Source: a bacterium endosymbiont of Escarpia laminata
GTDB taxonomy: Bacteria; Pseudomonadota; Gammaproteobacteria; Chromatiales; Chromatiaceae
Assembly: GCA_003660235.1 (NCBI GenBank)
Contig: QGON01000055.1
Location: 1 to 64,000, forward strand
Reading direction: 5' to 3'
Length of the DNA stretch: 64,000 nt
Below, in pieces: positions 27,360-35,371 of this stretch. The position numbers and the translations under genes were made by a program. The notes under the pieces were generated by a model. The model did not search any database. It worked only from the letters and a program-made list of their open reading frames with translations, and was not told where the DNA came from. Position 1 is the first letter of the stretch. The number at the start of each line of letters is the position of its first letter.

Positions 27360-28698
27360 TCGAATCATCATTCCGCTGATTATCACCCTGTTGGCTGTTC
27401 CAGCAGGCTTTGCTTATGTGCACTGGAGCAAGGGAGGAACCGGCACCGGTCTCTACTCCCGTTACTGGTCACCTGATCCGGTACAGGGCTATTGGGATCC
27501 GGCCAACTTCTACCAATCACCGGATTCGGTCCAGGGCATTTTCGCAGGCGAACAGTGTGTCCAATGCCATGAGGGAATCACCCCCGGCATAGTCAACGAC
27601 TGGCGCGCCAGCCGCCATGCCCAGAGAGAGGAAACGGTCTATTGCAACGACTGTCACGGCAATGACCATCAGCAGTTACGACTGCCCACTCCCGATGTAT
27701 GTGGCAATTGCCACGCAAAACAGCACGACGAATTCAGGGATGAGGCCCGCTACGGCTTCCCCAGCCATGTACTGGCGATGGAACGAGCGGTGGATGCCAA
27801 GCACTTCGTGGACAAGCCCAAGGCCGAAGTCCAATCCTGTGTACAGTGCCATTCGGTGGCCACCAAGTGCGACTCCTGCCATAGCCGGCACCGTTTCGAT
27901 GCCGCAGAGGCACGCCGCCCTGAAGCCTGTATCACCTGCCACTCAGGGCCGCCGCATCCCGATGATGAGACCTACTTCGCCTCCGCCCACGGCAAACTCT
28001 ATCTGGCTGAAGGCAATAACTGGGATTGGTCAAAACCGCTGACCAAGGGCAACTACAAAGCGCCCACCTGCGCCTACTGCCACATGGACAACGGACGCCA
28101 TCAGGTGGCCGAGAAGTCCCTGTGGAAGTTCGGCCTGCGGGAGATCAATCCTCATACATCCAAAAACCAAGTGCTGCGCAAAAAATGGATCAAACTCTGC
28201 AGCGACTGCCACGAAGAAGAAAAGGCCAGGCAGTGGTTGACCGAACTGGATCAGGAGCGCAAACAAGCTTGGCAGAAACTCTATATGGCGGAGGCAATCC
28301 TCAAGGATCTGCGCAGCGACCGACTGCTTCAACCTGCTGCCGGTGAACGTCCACCCTACCCTATGGACTGGCTGGACAGTCTCTGGCCCAGAGAGCGTAT
28401 CGGTTTTTTTGAAGGCCAGGCATCGGTCTTCTACAATGTCTCCGCCATTGAGCGCGACTACTTCGAGATGTGGTACTTCGACAACCTGGGGGCGTACAAA
28501 TCCGCCGCCCACAGCAACCCGGCAGGCGTTGAAGCCGGGCATCGGAAAATGGTGGCGTCACTGGATCGCATAGAGACCCAGGCCAACGAGTTGCGCAAAC
28601 TCTCCCAGGCGGAGAAAAAAGCAGAGATCAGAATCAAACCCTCAGGGGATCTCTGGATGAAGGGTGCCTACACCGACTACAACCGGGAGCACAATTGA
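27352..28698 (+). CDS. Octaheme cytochrome c, hydroxylamine-oxidoreductase-like
   Basis: Periplasmic multiheme protein of 448 residues, anchored or exported by an N-terminal helix (about 3-23). Eight CXXCH motifs are visible in order: CVQCH, CNDCH, CGNCH, CVQCH, CDSCH, CITCH, CAYCH and CSDCH, followed by a ~180-residue helical tail containing FEMWYFDNLGAYKSAAH. Eight hemes plus a long C-terminal helical domain is the layout of the hydroxylamine oxidoreductase / octaheme nitrite reductase group. Whether it oxidises or reduces nitrogen or sulfur compounds cannot be told here. ATG 27352 is chosen over a GTG nine codons earlier, which overlaps the previous gene further. Confidence 0.85.
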   Translation: MRNRIIIPLIITLLAVPAGFAYVHWSKGGTGTGLYSRYWSPDPVQGYWDPANFYQSPDSVQGIFAGEQCVQCHEGITPGIVNDWRASRHAQREETVYCNDCHGNDHQQLRLPTPDVCGNCHAKQHDEFRDEARYGFPSHVLAMERAVDAKHFVDKPKAEVQSCVQCHSVATKCDSCHSRHRFDAAEARRPEACITCHSGPPHPDDETYFASAHGKLYLAEGNNWDWSKPLTKGNYKAPTCAYCHMDNGRHQVAEKSLWKFGLREINPHTSKNQVLRKKWIKLCSDCHEEEKARQWLTELDQERKQAWQKLYMAEAILKDLRSDRLLQPAAGERPPYPMDWLDSLWPRERIGFFEGQASVFYNVSAIERDYFEMWYFDNLGAYKSAAHSNPAGVEAGHRKMVASLDRIETQANELRKLSQAEKKAEIRIKPSGDLWMKGAYTDYNREHN

Positions 28699-29549
28699 TG
28701 CGGAAAGCAATTTCAGATGTAGGATGTGGTGAGCTTGCGAACCGCATCTGTCGCGAACGATGCGGTTCGTACCTCACCACATCCTACATCTTTGGAATTT
28801 TCTGCTTGGCAACTTATTCCACCCTGGCAGCTGAACCCGCCCCACCAGGACCATTCACCGAGACTGAGTGCATCACATGCCACACAGAACGGGATCCAAA
28901 CCTGATCAGGCAATGGCGCGAAGGTTCTCACTCAGCCGATTCCGGCATCGGCTGCAGCAACTGTCATGGCGAAAATCACAAGGAGTCAGCCATAATAGCG
29001 AGAAAAGACCAAAGCTGTACCGGATGCCATGAAGGTCCCGCAAGCCACAGTTACTCTACCTCCAAACACGGCATCATCACACGTCTCGAAGAGGCCAGGC
29101 AGGATTGGCGGCAACCCCTGCAACGCGGTAACTACCGGACTCCCGGTTGCAGTTACTGTCACCTCCATAACAGTGACCATGGTGATACCATGGCGCCTGA
29201 TCGCGGTCCTGAAGTGCGCCAATGGATCTGCGCCGGTTGTCACAGCCCACGTTATGTCCGTGAACTGTTTGCCAACGGCAACCGTCAACTGGAGATCGCC
29301 GACCTCAAACTGACAGAGGGTGAGTCATTGATCGCCTCTGCTGTCGACGATCAGACAGATGCCTTGCCGAAACTGCGGAAAAGTCTGAACCACCATCGGC
29401 ACAATGTCCTTCTTGGCATCGCTCACCAATCCCCGGATTACCAGTGGTGGCATGGTCAACCGGCGCTGGATGGTGACCTGATCCGAATTCGCGATAGAAT
29501 CCTGCAATCCCGTCGACGCAAGTCACTGGCGGACAACCTGGAGGAGTAA
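28698..29549 (+). CDS. Pentaheme cytochrome c with palindrome inserted in its signal peptide
   Basis: Periplasmic cytochrome of 283 residues. Five CXXCH motifs: CITCH, CSNCH, CTGCH, CSYCH and CAGCH. The C-terminal region contains NHHRHNVLLGIAHQSPDYQW followed by WHG, which resembles the substrate-pocket segment of hydroxylamine-oxidoreductase-like proteins. The start codon overlaps the stop of the octaheme gene (TGATG). The N-terminus MRKAIS is separated from FGIFCLATYSTLAA by 25 residues encoded by a perfect palindromic element (28716-28790). Without it the two parts form a normal signal peptide. The frame is kept, so export may still occur from the hydrophobic part. Confidence 0.82.
   Translation: MRKAISDVGCGELANRICRERCGSYLTTSYIFGIFCLATYSTLAAEPAPPGPFTETECITCHTERDPNLIRQWREGSHSADSGIGCSNCHGENHKESAIIARKDQSCTGCHEGPASHSYSTSKHGIITRLEEARQDWRQPLQRGNYRTPGCSYCHLHNSDHGDTMAPDRGPEVRQWICAGCHSPRYVRELFANGNRQLEIADLKLTEGESLIASAVDDQTDALPKLRKSLNHHRHNVLLGIAHQSPDYQWWHGQPALDGDLIRIRDRILQSRRRKSLADNLEE
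28715..28791. repeat. REP-like palindromic element inside a coding region
   Basis: Near-perfect 77-nt hairpin: 19-bp outer arms (28715-28733 and 28773-28791, agatgtaggatgtggtgag and its complement), 11-bp inner arms (28738-28748 and 28759-28769, cgaaccgcatc) and a 10-nt loop. It adds 75 nt, in frame, to the pentaheme gene. Confidence 0.85.
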
Positions 29550-29554
29550 CATTC

Positions 29555-29920
29555 ATGTCCACCCTGCTCCAACAAGCACCTTTTTTTCTACTCTTGTTGC
29601 TGTTTTGGCAGAGTCCGGCGCTAGGATTGACCCTCTCAGGTGTCGTGATAGATGATGAAGAGACTGTTGCCGGAGTGGAGATAATGCTGACAGACGCGAG
29701 CAACAACGTTGTCCTGGACAGTCTATACACCAACAGGAAAGGTGCATTCCGTTTCTCCGTCAAACCGGGTATTTTCAATGTTGGCGCGTTCAAAGACGAG
29801 TATGCGGTTAACTGGAGCAGAGGTGTGGCAGTAAAAGATACCGATATTTCAATCAGGATTGAGTTCACGCCAGAGGCGTTTGCGGACGATCCGTTATCAG
29901 TATCGGATGATTGCGAGTGA
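29555..29920 (+). CDS. Exported carboxypeptidase-regulatory-like domain protein
   Basis: Protein of 121 residues: signal peptide (about 1-24, ending ALG) and a single beta-sandwich domain (LTLSGVVIDDEETVAGVEIM ... RKGAFRFSVKPGIFNVGAFK) of the CarboxypepD_reg/transthyretin-like type. Such domains bind surfaces or partners and have no enzyme activity. A strong GGAGGAG site lies just before the ATG, only a few bases after the pentaheme gene, so it is probably part of that operon. Confidence 0.7.
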   Translation: MSTLLQQAPFFLLLLLFWQSPALGLTLSGVVIDDEETVAGVEIMLTDASNNVVLDSLYTNRKGAFRFSVKPGIFNVGAFKDEYAVNWSRGVAVKDTDISIRIEFTPEAFADDPLSVSDDCE

Positions 29921-29966
29921 ATAAACCACCCCACCGCAAGCGGACGGGATTGTTAAGCTGCGGGGA

Positions 29967-30527
29967 ATGAAACCCAAAGAGATGAAAGATCAGCATTGCG
30001 AAATCACCAAAGCTGTCTCCGGGACGGATGATGCACAAGACCGGCTTTGGCCCTCCCCCGCCTATACCCGACAGGTCGAAGCATTGAAGAACGCTATAGG
30101 CAAAAAAGTCTACCTCACCGAACTCAACCCCGGTGATATCAACATGGGCATCCGCCTTTCGGATACCGCCTTTGAACTGCTGGGTATTGTCGATTTCCCG
30201 CAACCTGATCCCACAAAAGGGATCGCCCCACACTTGATCCTGCTCGACGATGGCCGGGGCATCAATCTGGGACACATTGCCCGGATTTCGTTGAACACCC
30301 CCTTCAGCCCTTCTGCTGCCAACACCCTCTATCAGGATAGATTCCTGATGCAGCATCTTCTGTTACGTGAGCGGCGGCTTTCCAAGACCTCTATTGCCAC
30401 AAAATCCAAAGCATTGCTTGGAAGACTGCTTGGGAAACCGTTGGATAACCCGATCATAGAGAACGGGGAATCGATCTGTGAGCCCGAGGGGACCACCAAT
30501 AGAAAACGGGTGAAGAAATCACAATAA
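29967..30527 (+). CDS. Conserved hypothetical cytoplasmic protein
   Basis: I do not recognise this 186-residue protein. It has no signal peptide or membrane helix. A central stretch (KKVYLTELNPGDINMGIRLS, FPQPDPTKGIAPHLILLDDG) looks like a compact alpha/beta domain and the C-terminus is basic (TTNRKRVKKSQ). The start is uncertain: ATG 29967 has a ribosome binding site that is very close, and ATG 29982 is an alternative. It follows the redox operon by 46 nt on the same strand and is convergent with the arsenic-region permease. Confidence 0.5.
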   Translation: MKPKEMKDQHCEITKAVSGTDDAQDRLWPSPAYTRQVEALKNAIGKKVYLTELNPGDINMGIRLSDTAFELLGIVDFPQPDPTKGIAPHLILLDDGRGINLGHIARISLNTPFSPSAANTLYQDRFLMQHLLLRERRLSKTSIATKSKALLGRLLGKPLDNPIIENGESICEPEGTTNRKRVKKSQ

Positions 30528-30530
30528 TAA

Positions 30531-31484
30531 TCAGGCGAGGAAGTTGAAGCCCCAGCCAACCAGCGTGAATGCCACAGCCAACACAGCAGCAAACAGGGCC
30601 AGCGCCTGCCACTTGATGACCTTGCGCAAGATCAGCATCTCGGGCAGCGATAGTGCCGCCACGCTCATCATCAGGGCAAGCGTTGTGCCCACGGCAACCC
30701 CTTTTGTAAGCATCGCCTCAGCCACCGGAATCACCCCGGTGGCGTTTGAGTAGAGGGGGATGCCCAACACCACGGCCGCCGGTACCGAGTACCAGGCATC
30801 GCCTCCCAGATATTCACCAACCCACTGTTCAGGCACAAACCCGTGGAACAAGGCGCCCACGCCTATGCCCAGCACCACCCACTTCCAGATTCGACCGACA
30901 ATCCCCTTCACCTCTGCTACTGCATAGCGATGCCGGCCTGCGAAGGATCTGTCCGGCGCAGGTAGATCAGCCTCTCCCATGTGGATCTTCCAGACGTAAT
31001 CCTCGACCCAACGTTCCGGCCTGAATGCCTGCATCACCAAACCACCAAACCAGGCAACCAGTAACCCCGCCGTTACATAGAGCGCCGCCAATTTCCAACC
31101 GAGGATGCCAACCAGGATTACTGCGGCAACTTCGTTAATCATCGGGCTGGCGATAAGAAAGGAGAAGGTGACGCCCAGGGGTATTCCCGCCTCCACAAAA
31201 CCGATGAACAGCGGCACCGAAGAGCAGGAACAGAATGGCGTCACCGCACCGAGGGAGACCGCGAACCCCCGTGCCTGCCAATCCGGGCGGCCACGCACAA
31301 ATCTGCGGACCCGCTCCGGAGACAGCAATGCCCGCAGCAGTCCCATGAGATAGATGACAATAACCAGAAGTGCAAATATCTTGGCCAGGTCCATGACGAA
31401 GAAGTGCAACGCCGCGCCCGTGGGTGATAGCGGGTCGAGTCCCATGCCTTGATAGATCAGCATGTTTGCCAGGATCTCAAACAT
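30531..31484 (-). CDS. Permease of the YraQ/ArsP (DUF318) family
   Basis: Inner-membrane permease of ~317 residues with eight or more helices. The family core FCSCSSVPLFIGFVEAGIPL and the following FLIASPMINEVA are clear, with a Cys-Ser-Cys pair in the membrane as in ArsP-type exporters of trivalent organoarsenicals. The chosen ATG 31484 overlaps the arsJ stop (ATGTTTGA) and has an aaggaag site ~10 nt upstream; a longer start at 31505 is possible. As the last gene of an ars operon it probably exports an arsenic species. Confidence 0.82.
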   Translation of the reverse strand: MFEILANMLIYQGMGLDPLSPTGAALHFFVMDLAKIFALLVIVIYLMGLLRALLSPERVRRFVRGRPDWQARGFAVSLGAVTPFCSCSSVPLFIGFVEAGIPLGVTFSFLIASPMINEVAAVILVGILGWKLAALYVTAGLLVAWFGGLVMQAFRPERWVEDYVWKIHMGEADLPAPDRSFAGRHRYAVAEVKGIVGRIWKWVVLGIGVGALFHGFVPEQWVGEYLGGDAWYSVPAAVVLGIPLYSNATGVIPVAEAMLTKGVAVGTTLALMMSVAALSLPEMLILRKVIKWQALALFAAVLAVAFTLVGWGFNFLA

Positions 31485-32697
31485 CCACAGCTTCTTCCTT
31501 CTCATGGGGTACATCAGGAAGGTGAAACGAAAGCAGCGCAGCCACCAGCACGAACCCGGCCGACCACCAGAGACACCCCACCAGCCCCTGCGTCTGGTAA
31601 GCCCAACCGGAGAGCATCGTACCCACCAGCCGGCCACCTGCATTAGCCATGTAGTAGAAGCCGACGTTCATCGAGACCTTGTCGAAATCGGAATACGCAA
31701 GAATCAGATACGAGTGCACAGCTGAATTAATGGCAAAGACGATTCCGAACAGAATCAAACCAAGGATCAGCACCACTTGCGAATCCCATCCCTGCCCCAA
31801 CGCCAGAGCTAAGCCGGCGGGGATAAACACCAGCAGAAAAGCAGAGTTGCGCGCAGTTTTTCCACCTGGCCCCTGACCATGATGAGTGTGCCGTACCAGT
31901 CTTGGTGCGGCGGCCTGCACCAAACCGTAACCGATCACCCACAGCGCCAGGAAAGCACCCACCCAGGAGAACTCCCACTTCAGCACGTCATAGAGGAACA
32001 CCGGCAGACCCACCACAAACCAGACATCACGGGAACCGAACAGGAAGAAGCGGGCCGCCGACAGCCAGTTGATCGCCGGAACCTTGGAAAATACCTGGGT
32101 AAACTTGGGCTTGGATTTCATCTTGCCCACACCGGAGGGCAATAACACGGCTGTCACCACCAGCACTATCAGCAGCATACCAGCCAGCACGGCCAGCGCT
32201 GTCCGAAAACCGATCCACTCCAGCAGTGCCGCTCCGATAAAGAACCCCGCCCCTTTGAGGGCGTTCTTGGAGCCGGTCAGCACGGCGACATACTTGAACA
32301 GCTTCGACTCGCCGCCACCGCTTAAGGTTTTTACGCTGGCCTTGGCCGACATCTTGTTCAGGTCTTTTGCGATGCCCGACAACGCCTGGGCAGCCATCAC
32401 GAAGGGCACGGTGAGCCAGGCATCCGGCACAGTGAGCGCCATCAGTGCCACCACCTGCATCCCCATACCGATGTGCATGGTGAGATTGAGGCCGATACGG
32501 GCTCCCAGCCAACCCCCCACTAGGTTGGTGACGATGCCGAAGAACTCATAGAAGAGAAACAGCATCGCCACCTCGAAGGGCGAGTAGCCCAGCAGGTGGA
32601 AGTAGAGTACCACCAGCATGCGGATGGCACCGTCGGTGACAGTAAAGGCCCAGTAGCCGCCGGTGACTGTAAAATAATTTCTGAGATTCTTATCCAT
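31477..32697 (-). CDS. arsJ: MFS transporter ArsJ (1-arseno-3-phosphoglycerate exporter)
   Basis: Major-facilitator protein of ~406 residues and about 12 helices. ArsJ exports 1-arseno-3-phosphoglycerate, which GAPDH makes from arsenate and glyceraldehyde 3-phosphate; the unstable product then breaks down outside the cell. The family start (MDKNLRNYFTVTGGYWAFTV, TDGAIRMLVV) and the segment GIAKDLNKMSAKAS are visible. A GAPDH gene lies directly upstream, the diagnostic neighbour. ATG 32697 is preferred because a ggtgg site precedes it by ~6 nt; ATG 32700 is adjacent. Confidence 0.93.
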   Translation of the reverse strand: MDKNLRNYFTVTGGYWAFTVTDGAIRMLVVLYFHLLGYSPFEVAMLFLFYEFFGIVTNLVGGWLGARIGLNLTMHIGMGMQVVALMALTVPDAWLTVPFVMAAQALSGIAKDLNKMSAKASVKTLSGGGESKLFKYVAVLTGSKNALKGAGFFIGAALLEWIGFRTALAVLAGMLLIVLVVTAVLLPSGVGKMKSKPKFTQVFSKVPAINWLSAARFFLFGSRDVWFVVGLPVFLYDVLKWEFSWVGAFLALWVIGYGLVQAAAPRLVRHTHHGQGPGGKTARNSAFLLVFIPAGLALALGQGWDSQVVLILGLILFGIVFAINSAVHSYLILAYSDFDKVSMNVGFYYMANAGGRLVGTMLSGWAYQTQGLVGCLWWSAGFVLVAALLSFHLPDVPHEKEEAVDV

Positions 32698-32795
32698 CAT
32701 CTTCCACCGTTGATCGAAGAGATCGGAGTCAAACCGCCCCGCCCCCATCACTTTGACGGCACAATTCTTGTGCAGTTTGACTCCGACCCCGGGTG

Positions 32796-33797
32796 CTAAA
32801 GCGCCCTCGCCACCTTGCCGGCAATATCCATCATCCGTTCCACATAACCCCACTCGTTGTCATACCAGGCGTATATCTTGACTTGAGTACCATTAATCAC
32901 CATGGTGGAGAGTGCGTCGACGATGGAGGAACGCGAATCATTGAGATAGTCGACTGAAACCAACGGCCGCTCCTCATAGCCCAGAATACCCTCCAGCTCC
33001 CCCTCGGCAGCCTCTTTGAAGTAGCCGTTAACCTCTTCGACCGTAACGGGTCGACTGGCCTCGAAGACGAAATCTGTGAGTGAAGCATTGAGCAGCGGCA
33101 CTCGCACCGCGTGGCCATTGAGCTTGCCGGTCAGTTCAGGAAATATCCGGGTGATCGCCTTGGCCGACCCCGTCGAGGTGGGAATCAGGGACTGGCCACA
33201 GGCCCGCGCCCGGCGCAGATCCTTGTGACCCATATCGACGATGGTCTGGGTATTGGTGATGTCATGGATGGTGGTCATGCAGCCGTGTTTGATACCGATC
33301 CGCTCGTGCATCACCTTGACCACCGGCGCCAGACAATTGGTGGTACAGGAAGCGGCGGTCAGCAGGTGATTCACCGCTGGGTCGTATAGATCGTCATTAA
33401 TTCCGTAGACTATGTTAAGCGCACCTTCAGTGGGTGCGGCCACGATCACCTTCTTCACCCCTTGTTCGAAATAGGCATTCAGGGAGTCCGGCTTTTTGTG
33501 GTGTTTACCGGTGGCCTCGATGACGATGTCACAATCCGACCAATCGGTATCACCAATTTGCATATTTGATGAATAGGCCAACGGCTTGCCATCGACGATC
33601 ATCACTTCATCATCCGATGCGGTTTCAAGATCCCAGGTGCCATGCACCGAATCAAACTTGAGCAGGTGCGCTGAACCCTCCGCATCTGTGGCAATCTCAT
33701 TGACGCGGACAAACTCAAACCCGTCCCTTCCCCAACCTGCCCGCAGACCCAGCCGACCCATGCGACCAAAGCCGTTGATGCCAATTCTTACAGTCAT
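32796..33797 (-). CDS. ArsJ-associated glyceraldehyde-3-phosphate dehydrogenase
   Basis: GAPDH of 333 residues: N-terminal NAD site ([16 protein letters not shown]), catalytic [10 protein letters not shown] with the active Cys (~150), the partner His in the [10 protein letters not shown] region, and WYDNEWGY near the C-terminus. In ars operons this enzyme uses arsenate in place of phosphate to make the ArsJ substrate. A strong AGGAGA ribosome binding site precedes ATG 33797. About 98 nt separates it from arsJ. Confidence 0.92.
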   Translation of the reverse strand: MTVRIGINGFGRMGRLGLRAGWGRDGFEFVRVNEIATDAEGSAHLLKFDSVHGTWDLETASDDEVMIVDGKPLAYSSNMQIGDTDWSDCDIVIEATGKHHKKPDSLNAYFEQGVKKVIVAAPTEGALNIVYGINDDLYDPAVNHLLTAASCTTNCLAPVVKVMHERIGIKHGCMTTIHDITNTQTIVDMGHKDLRRARACGQSLIPTSTGSAKAITRIFPELTGKLNGHAVRVPLLNASLTDFVFEASRPVTVEEVNGYFKEAAEGELEGILGYEERPLVSVDYLNDSRSSIVDALSTMVINGTQVKIYAWYDNEWGYVERMMDIAGKVARAL

Positions 33798-33819
33798 CTC
33801 TATCTCTCCTTAAGGTAGT

Positions 33820-34056
33820 CTATTCAGCGATCCATTGACGGACCAGATCTGGCCCCGGCAGGCCGCCGGCATGAACCACCTTGCCATCAACCACCACACC
33901 GGGGGTGGACATCACACCGTAGCCCATGATCTCTGCCATATCGGTGATCTTCTCTAACTCGATCTCCGCACCTGCCTGTTCTGCGGCAATTCGGATCAGA
34001 TTGGCGGTGGTCTCGCAATTTTTGCAGCCGGAGCCCAATACCTTGATGTTTTTCAT
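33820..34056 (-). CDS. Small thioredoxin-family (redox-active disulfide) protein
   Basis: Protein of 78 residues with the short thioredoxin fold seen in TM0996/MTH895-like proteins: MKNIKVLGSGCKNCETTANL has the CKNC active site and GVMSTPGVVVDGKVV holds the cis-proline. Placement between arsR and the arsenic GAPDH gene suggests a reductant or thiol carrier for arsenic detoxification. The ribosome binding site AGAGGA precedes the ATG. Confidence 0.88.
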   Translation of the reverse strand: MKNIKVLGSGCKNCETTANLIRIAAEQAGAEIELEKITDMAEIMGYGVMSTPGVVVDGKVVHAGGLPGPDLVRQWIAE

Positions 34057-34083
34057 AGTCGGTTCCTCTGGATCTTGTAAAAA

Positions 34084-34431
34084 TCAGGCGCTACAGACGC
34101 CGCTGGGACGGTTGGGCATCTCCGCCAAGGCAACGGCGTCACTGGCAAAAGGCTCTTCATCCCGTATTCCTTCAGCTGTCTTGCGGATCACCGCCTCCAC
34201 CCAGGGTGGAATCTCCTGGTTGAGACGGTAGTAGATCCATAGCCCAACCTTGCGGTCACTGACCAGTTCCGCCTTGCGCAGACCAGCGAGATGGTGGGAG
34301 ACCTTGGGTTGGGGAAGTCCCAGCGCTTGGGTCAATTCACAGACGCAAAGTTCTTCATGATTGACCAGCAGGGAGAGGCAACGAAGACGGGTAGGATCGG
34401 AAAGCGCCTTGAAAAGCACTGTGGGCGACAT
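34084..34431 (-). CDS. arsR: Arsenite-responsive repressor ArsR
   Basis: Winged-helix repressor of 115 residues. The As(III)-binding motif ELCVCEL lies in the DNA-recognition region (~27-33), the HTH reads LPQPKVSHHLAGLRKAELVS, and the C-terminus has one further Cys (SGVCSA) that could be a third ligand. It heads the operon arsR, thioredoxin-like, GAPDH, arsJ, permease, all on the minus strand, and should repress it through the palindrome just upstream. Confidence 0.93.
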   Translation of the reverse strand: MSPTVLFKALSDPTRLRCLSLLVNHEELCVCELTQALGLPQPKVSHHLAGLRKAELVSDRKVGLWIYYRLNQEIPPWVEAVIRKTAEGIRDEEPFASDAVALAEMPNRPSGVCSA

Positions 34432-34439
34432 ATCGAATT

Positions 34440-34480
34440 AGCTCTATATCTACGAATGAAGATATATTATATATCTAGGT
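34440..34480 (-). promoter_or_regulatory. ars operator/promoter
   Basis: A 17-nt palindrome, agatatat-t-atatatct, lies at 34460-34476, about 29 nt before the arsR start. A further half-site-like tatatctac is at 34445-34453. The AT-rich palindrome with such half sites is typical of ArsR operators overlapping the -10/-35 region. Confidence 0.75.
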
Positions 34481-34514
34481 AAATCGATATAGCAATGAAA
34501 ATCTAGGGGGCGGA

Positions 34515-34709
34515 GCCAAGACTCAAAAGGACCTCAATGATATAGAGTCGATGGTGAGTGCCACTCTGGACTTCATGCGAGGTGCTGAAACAAGGAAGTC
34601 CAGCCAACACCTGGACATGATGACCTTGCTGGATAGTATTCAGGAGGATGCCCACAGCGGCGACCTGAAGTTGCAGTATCGCTCCGGGGATGACTCTGCG
34701 CCAAACTGA
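34515..34709 (+). pseudogene. Fragment of a sensor histidine kinase
   Basis: One frame reads KDLNDIESMVSATLDFMRG and LDMMTLLDSIQEDAHSGD, then ends at TGA 34707. This matches the stretch after the phospho-His helix in HisKA kinases (dimer helix end and start of the ATPase domain). The phosphorylated His and the N, G1 and G2 boxes are absent and no start codon serves it. It is a relic that fills most of the 300 nt between the ars operator and the cytochrome gene. Confidence 0.65.
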
Positions 34710-34731
34710 CTCTACCGAGATGGTCAGCCTA

Positions 34732-35148
34732 TCAATGCACCCGGAACCCAGCATGGCAGGCAATACAGCGCTCCGTCAGTGCAGCAAAACCGGCCATCGC
34801 CTTCTGCAGATCGGCTTCTGACAGAGTCCGGCTCAAGCGGCTTGCCTCACGGTGCATCTCCGTACCCAATGCGCGCATTGCCGGCGGCATCAACGGCGCC
34901 ATGTGCGAGGCTCCATGCGACATCATTGAACTCATGCCCACACGCTGCTCGATCACATCACTCGCCCTGTCCCACTCATCTGCGGCAACCAAAGATTGCG
35001 CCTCGGCCAGGGCCGACATATGGTCACGCATATTCATCATCATGTGTCCGCGCATCATCTCGGGGAATTGAACCAACTGCCGATCATCAGCAGATGCCGA
35101 AGTTGCGAGCAAGCCGCCTAGAACCCATAGCAATATTTTCCTACCCAT
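34732..35148 (-). CDS. Cytochrome c' -like (class II) monoheme protein
   Basis: Exported protein of 138 residues: signal peptide about 1-20 (ATSASA) and a mostly helical mature part with many Met and His (MMRGHMMMNMRDHM, MSSMMSHGASHM). A single heme motif CIACH sits near the C-terminus (~130). A C-terminal heme on a helical bundle is the class II cytochrome c pattern. The Met/His-rich front may bind copper or another metal. ATG 35148 is chosen for the signal peptide; the frame extends eight codons upstream. Confidence 0.72.
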   Translation of the reverse strand: MGRKILLWVLGGLLATSASADDRQLVQFPEMMRGHMMMNMRDHMSALAEAQSLVAADEWDRASDVIEQRVGMSSMMSHGASHMAPLMPPAMRALGTEMHREASRLSRTLSEADLQKAMAGFAALTERCIACHAGFRVH

Positions 35149-35186
35149 CTCAACCCTCCATTCAAATTGCAAACCAGATGGGTAGT

Positions 35187-35355
35187 TTATCGGTTTCTCG
35201 GTAGCGTATCAGCACTGCGGCCAGTAAGGCGGGTGATCTCTCCAATGCTATAGCGACTCTCTCTCTGGCCACAGGCTCGCAACGGCCTCCAACAAGATTT
35301 TAGCCTTGCCACATCTACGGCAGCTGGGAGCAGTGAAAAGCTCGACCTGAATGGG
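35187..35355 (-). pseudogene. Glutaredoxin-like and MerR-like gene fragments
   Basis: On the minus strand one frame reads VELFTAPSCRRCGKAKILLE and continues to a stop at 35248-35250; this looks like the first third of a thioredoxin/glutaredoxin-like protein with a CRRC site. A second frame overlapping its end reads SRYSIGEITRLTGRSADTLP and then NR-stop (35187), like the first HTH of a MerR-family protein. Neither has a start and a full domain. The identification rests on short stretches. Confidence 0.4.
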
Positions 35356-35371
35356 TGGCAATGGACTCTCC

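Noticed and set aside
34503-34763. Minus-strand 86-codon open frame beyond the class II cytochrome gene
   Set aside because: It is antisense to the kinase fragment, lacks a ribosome binding site and shows no recognisable features.
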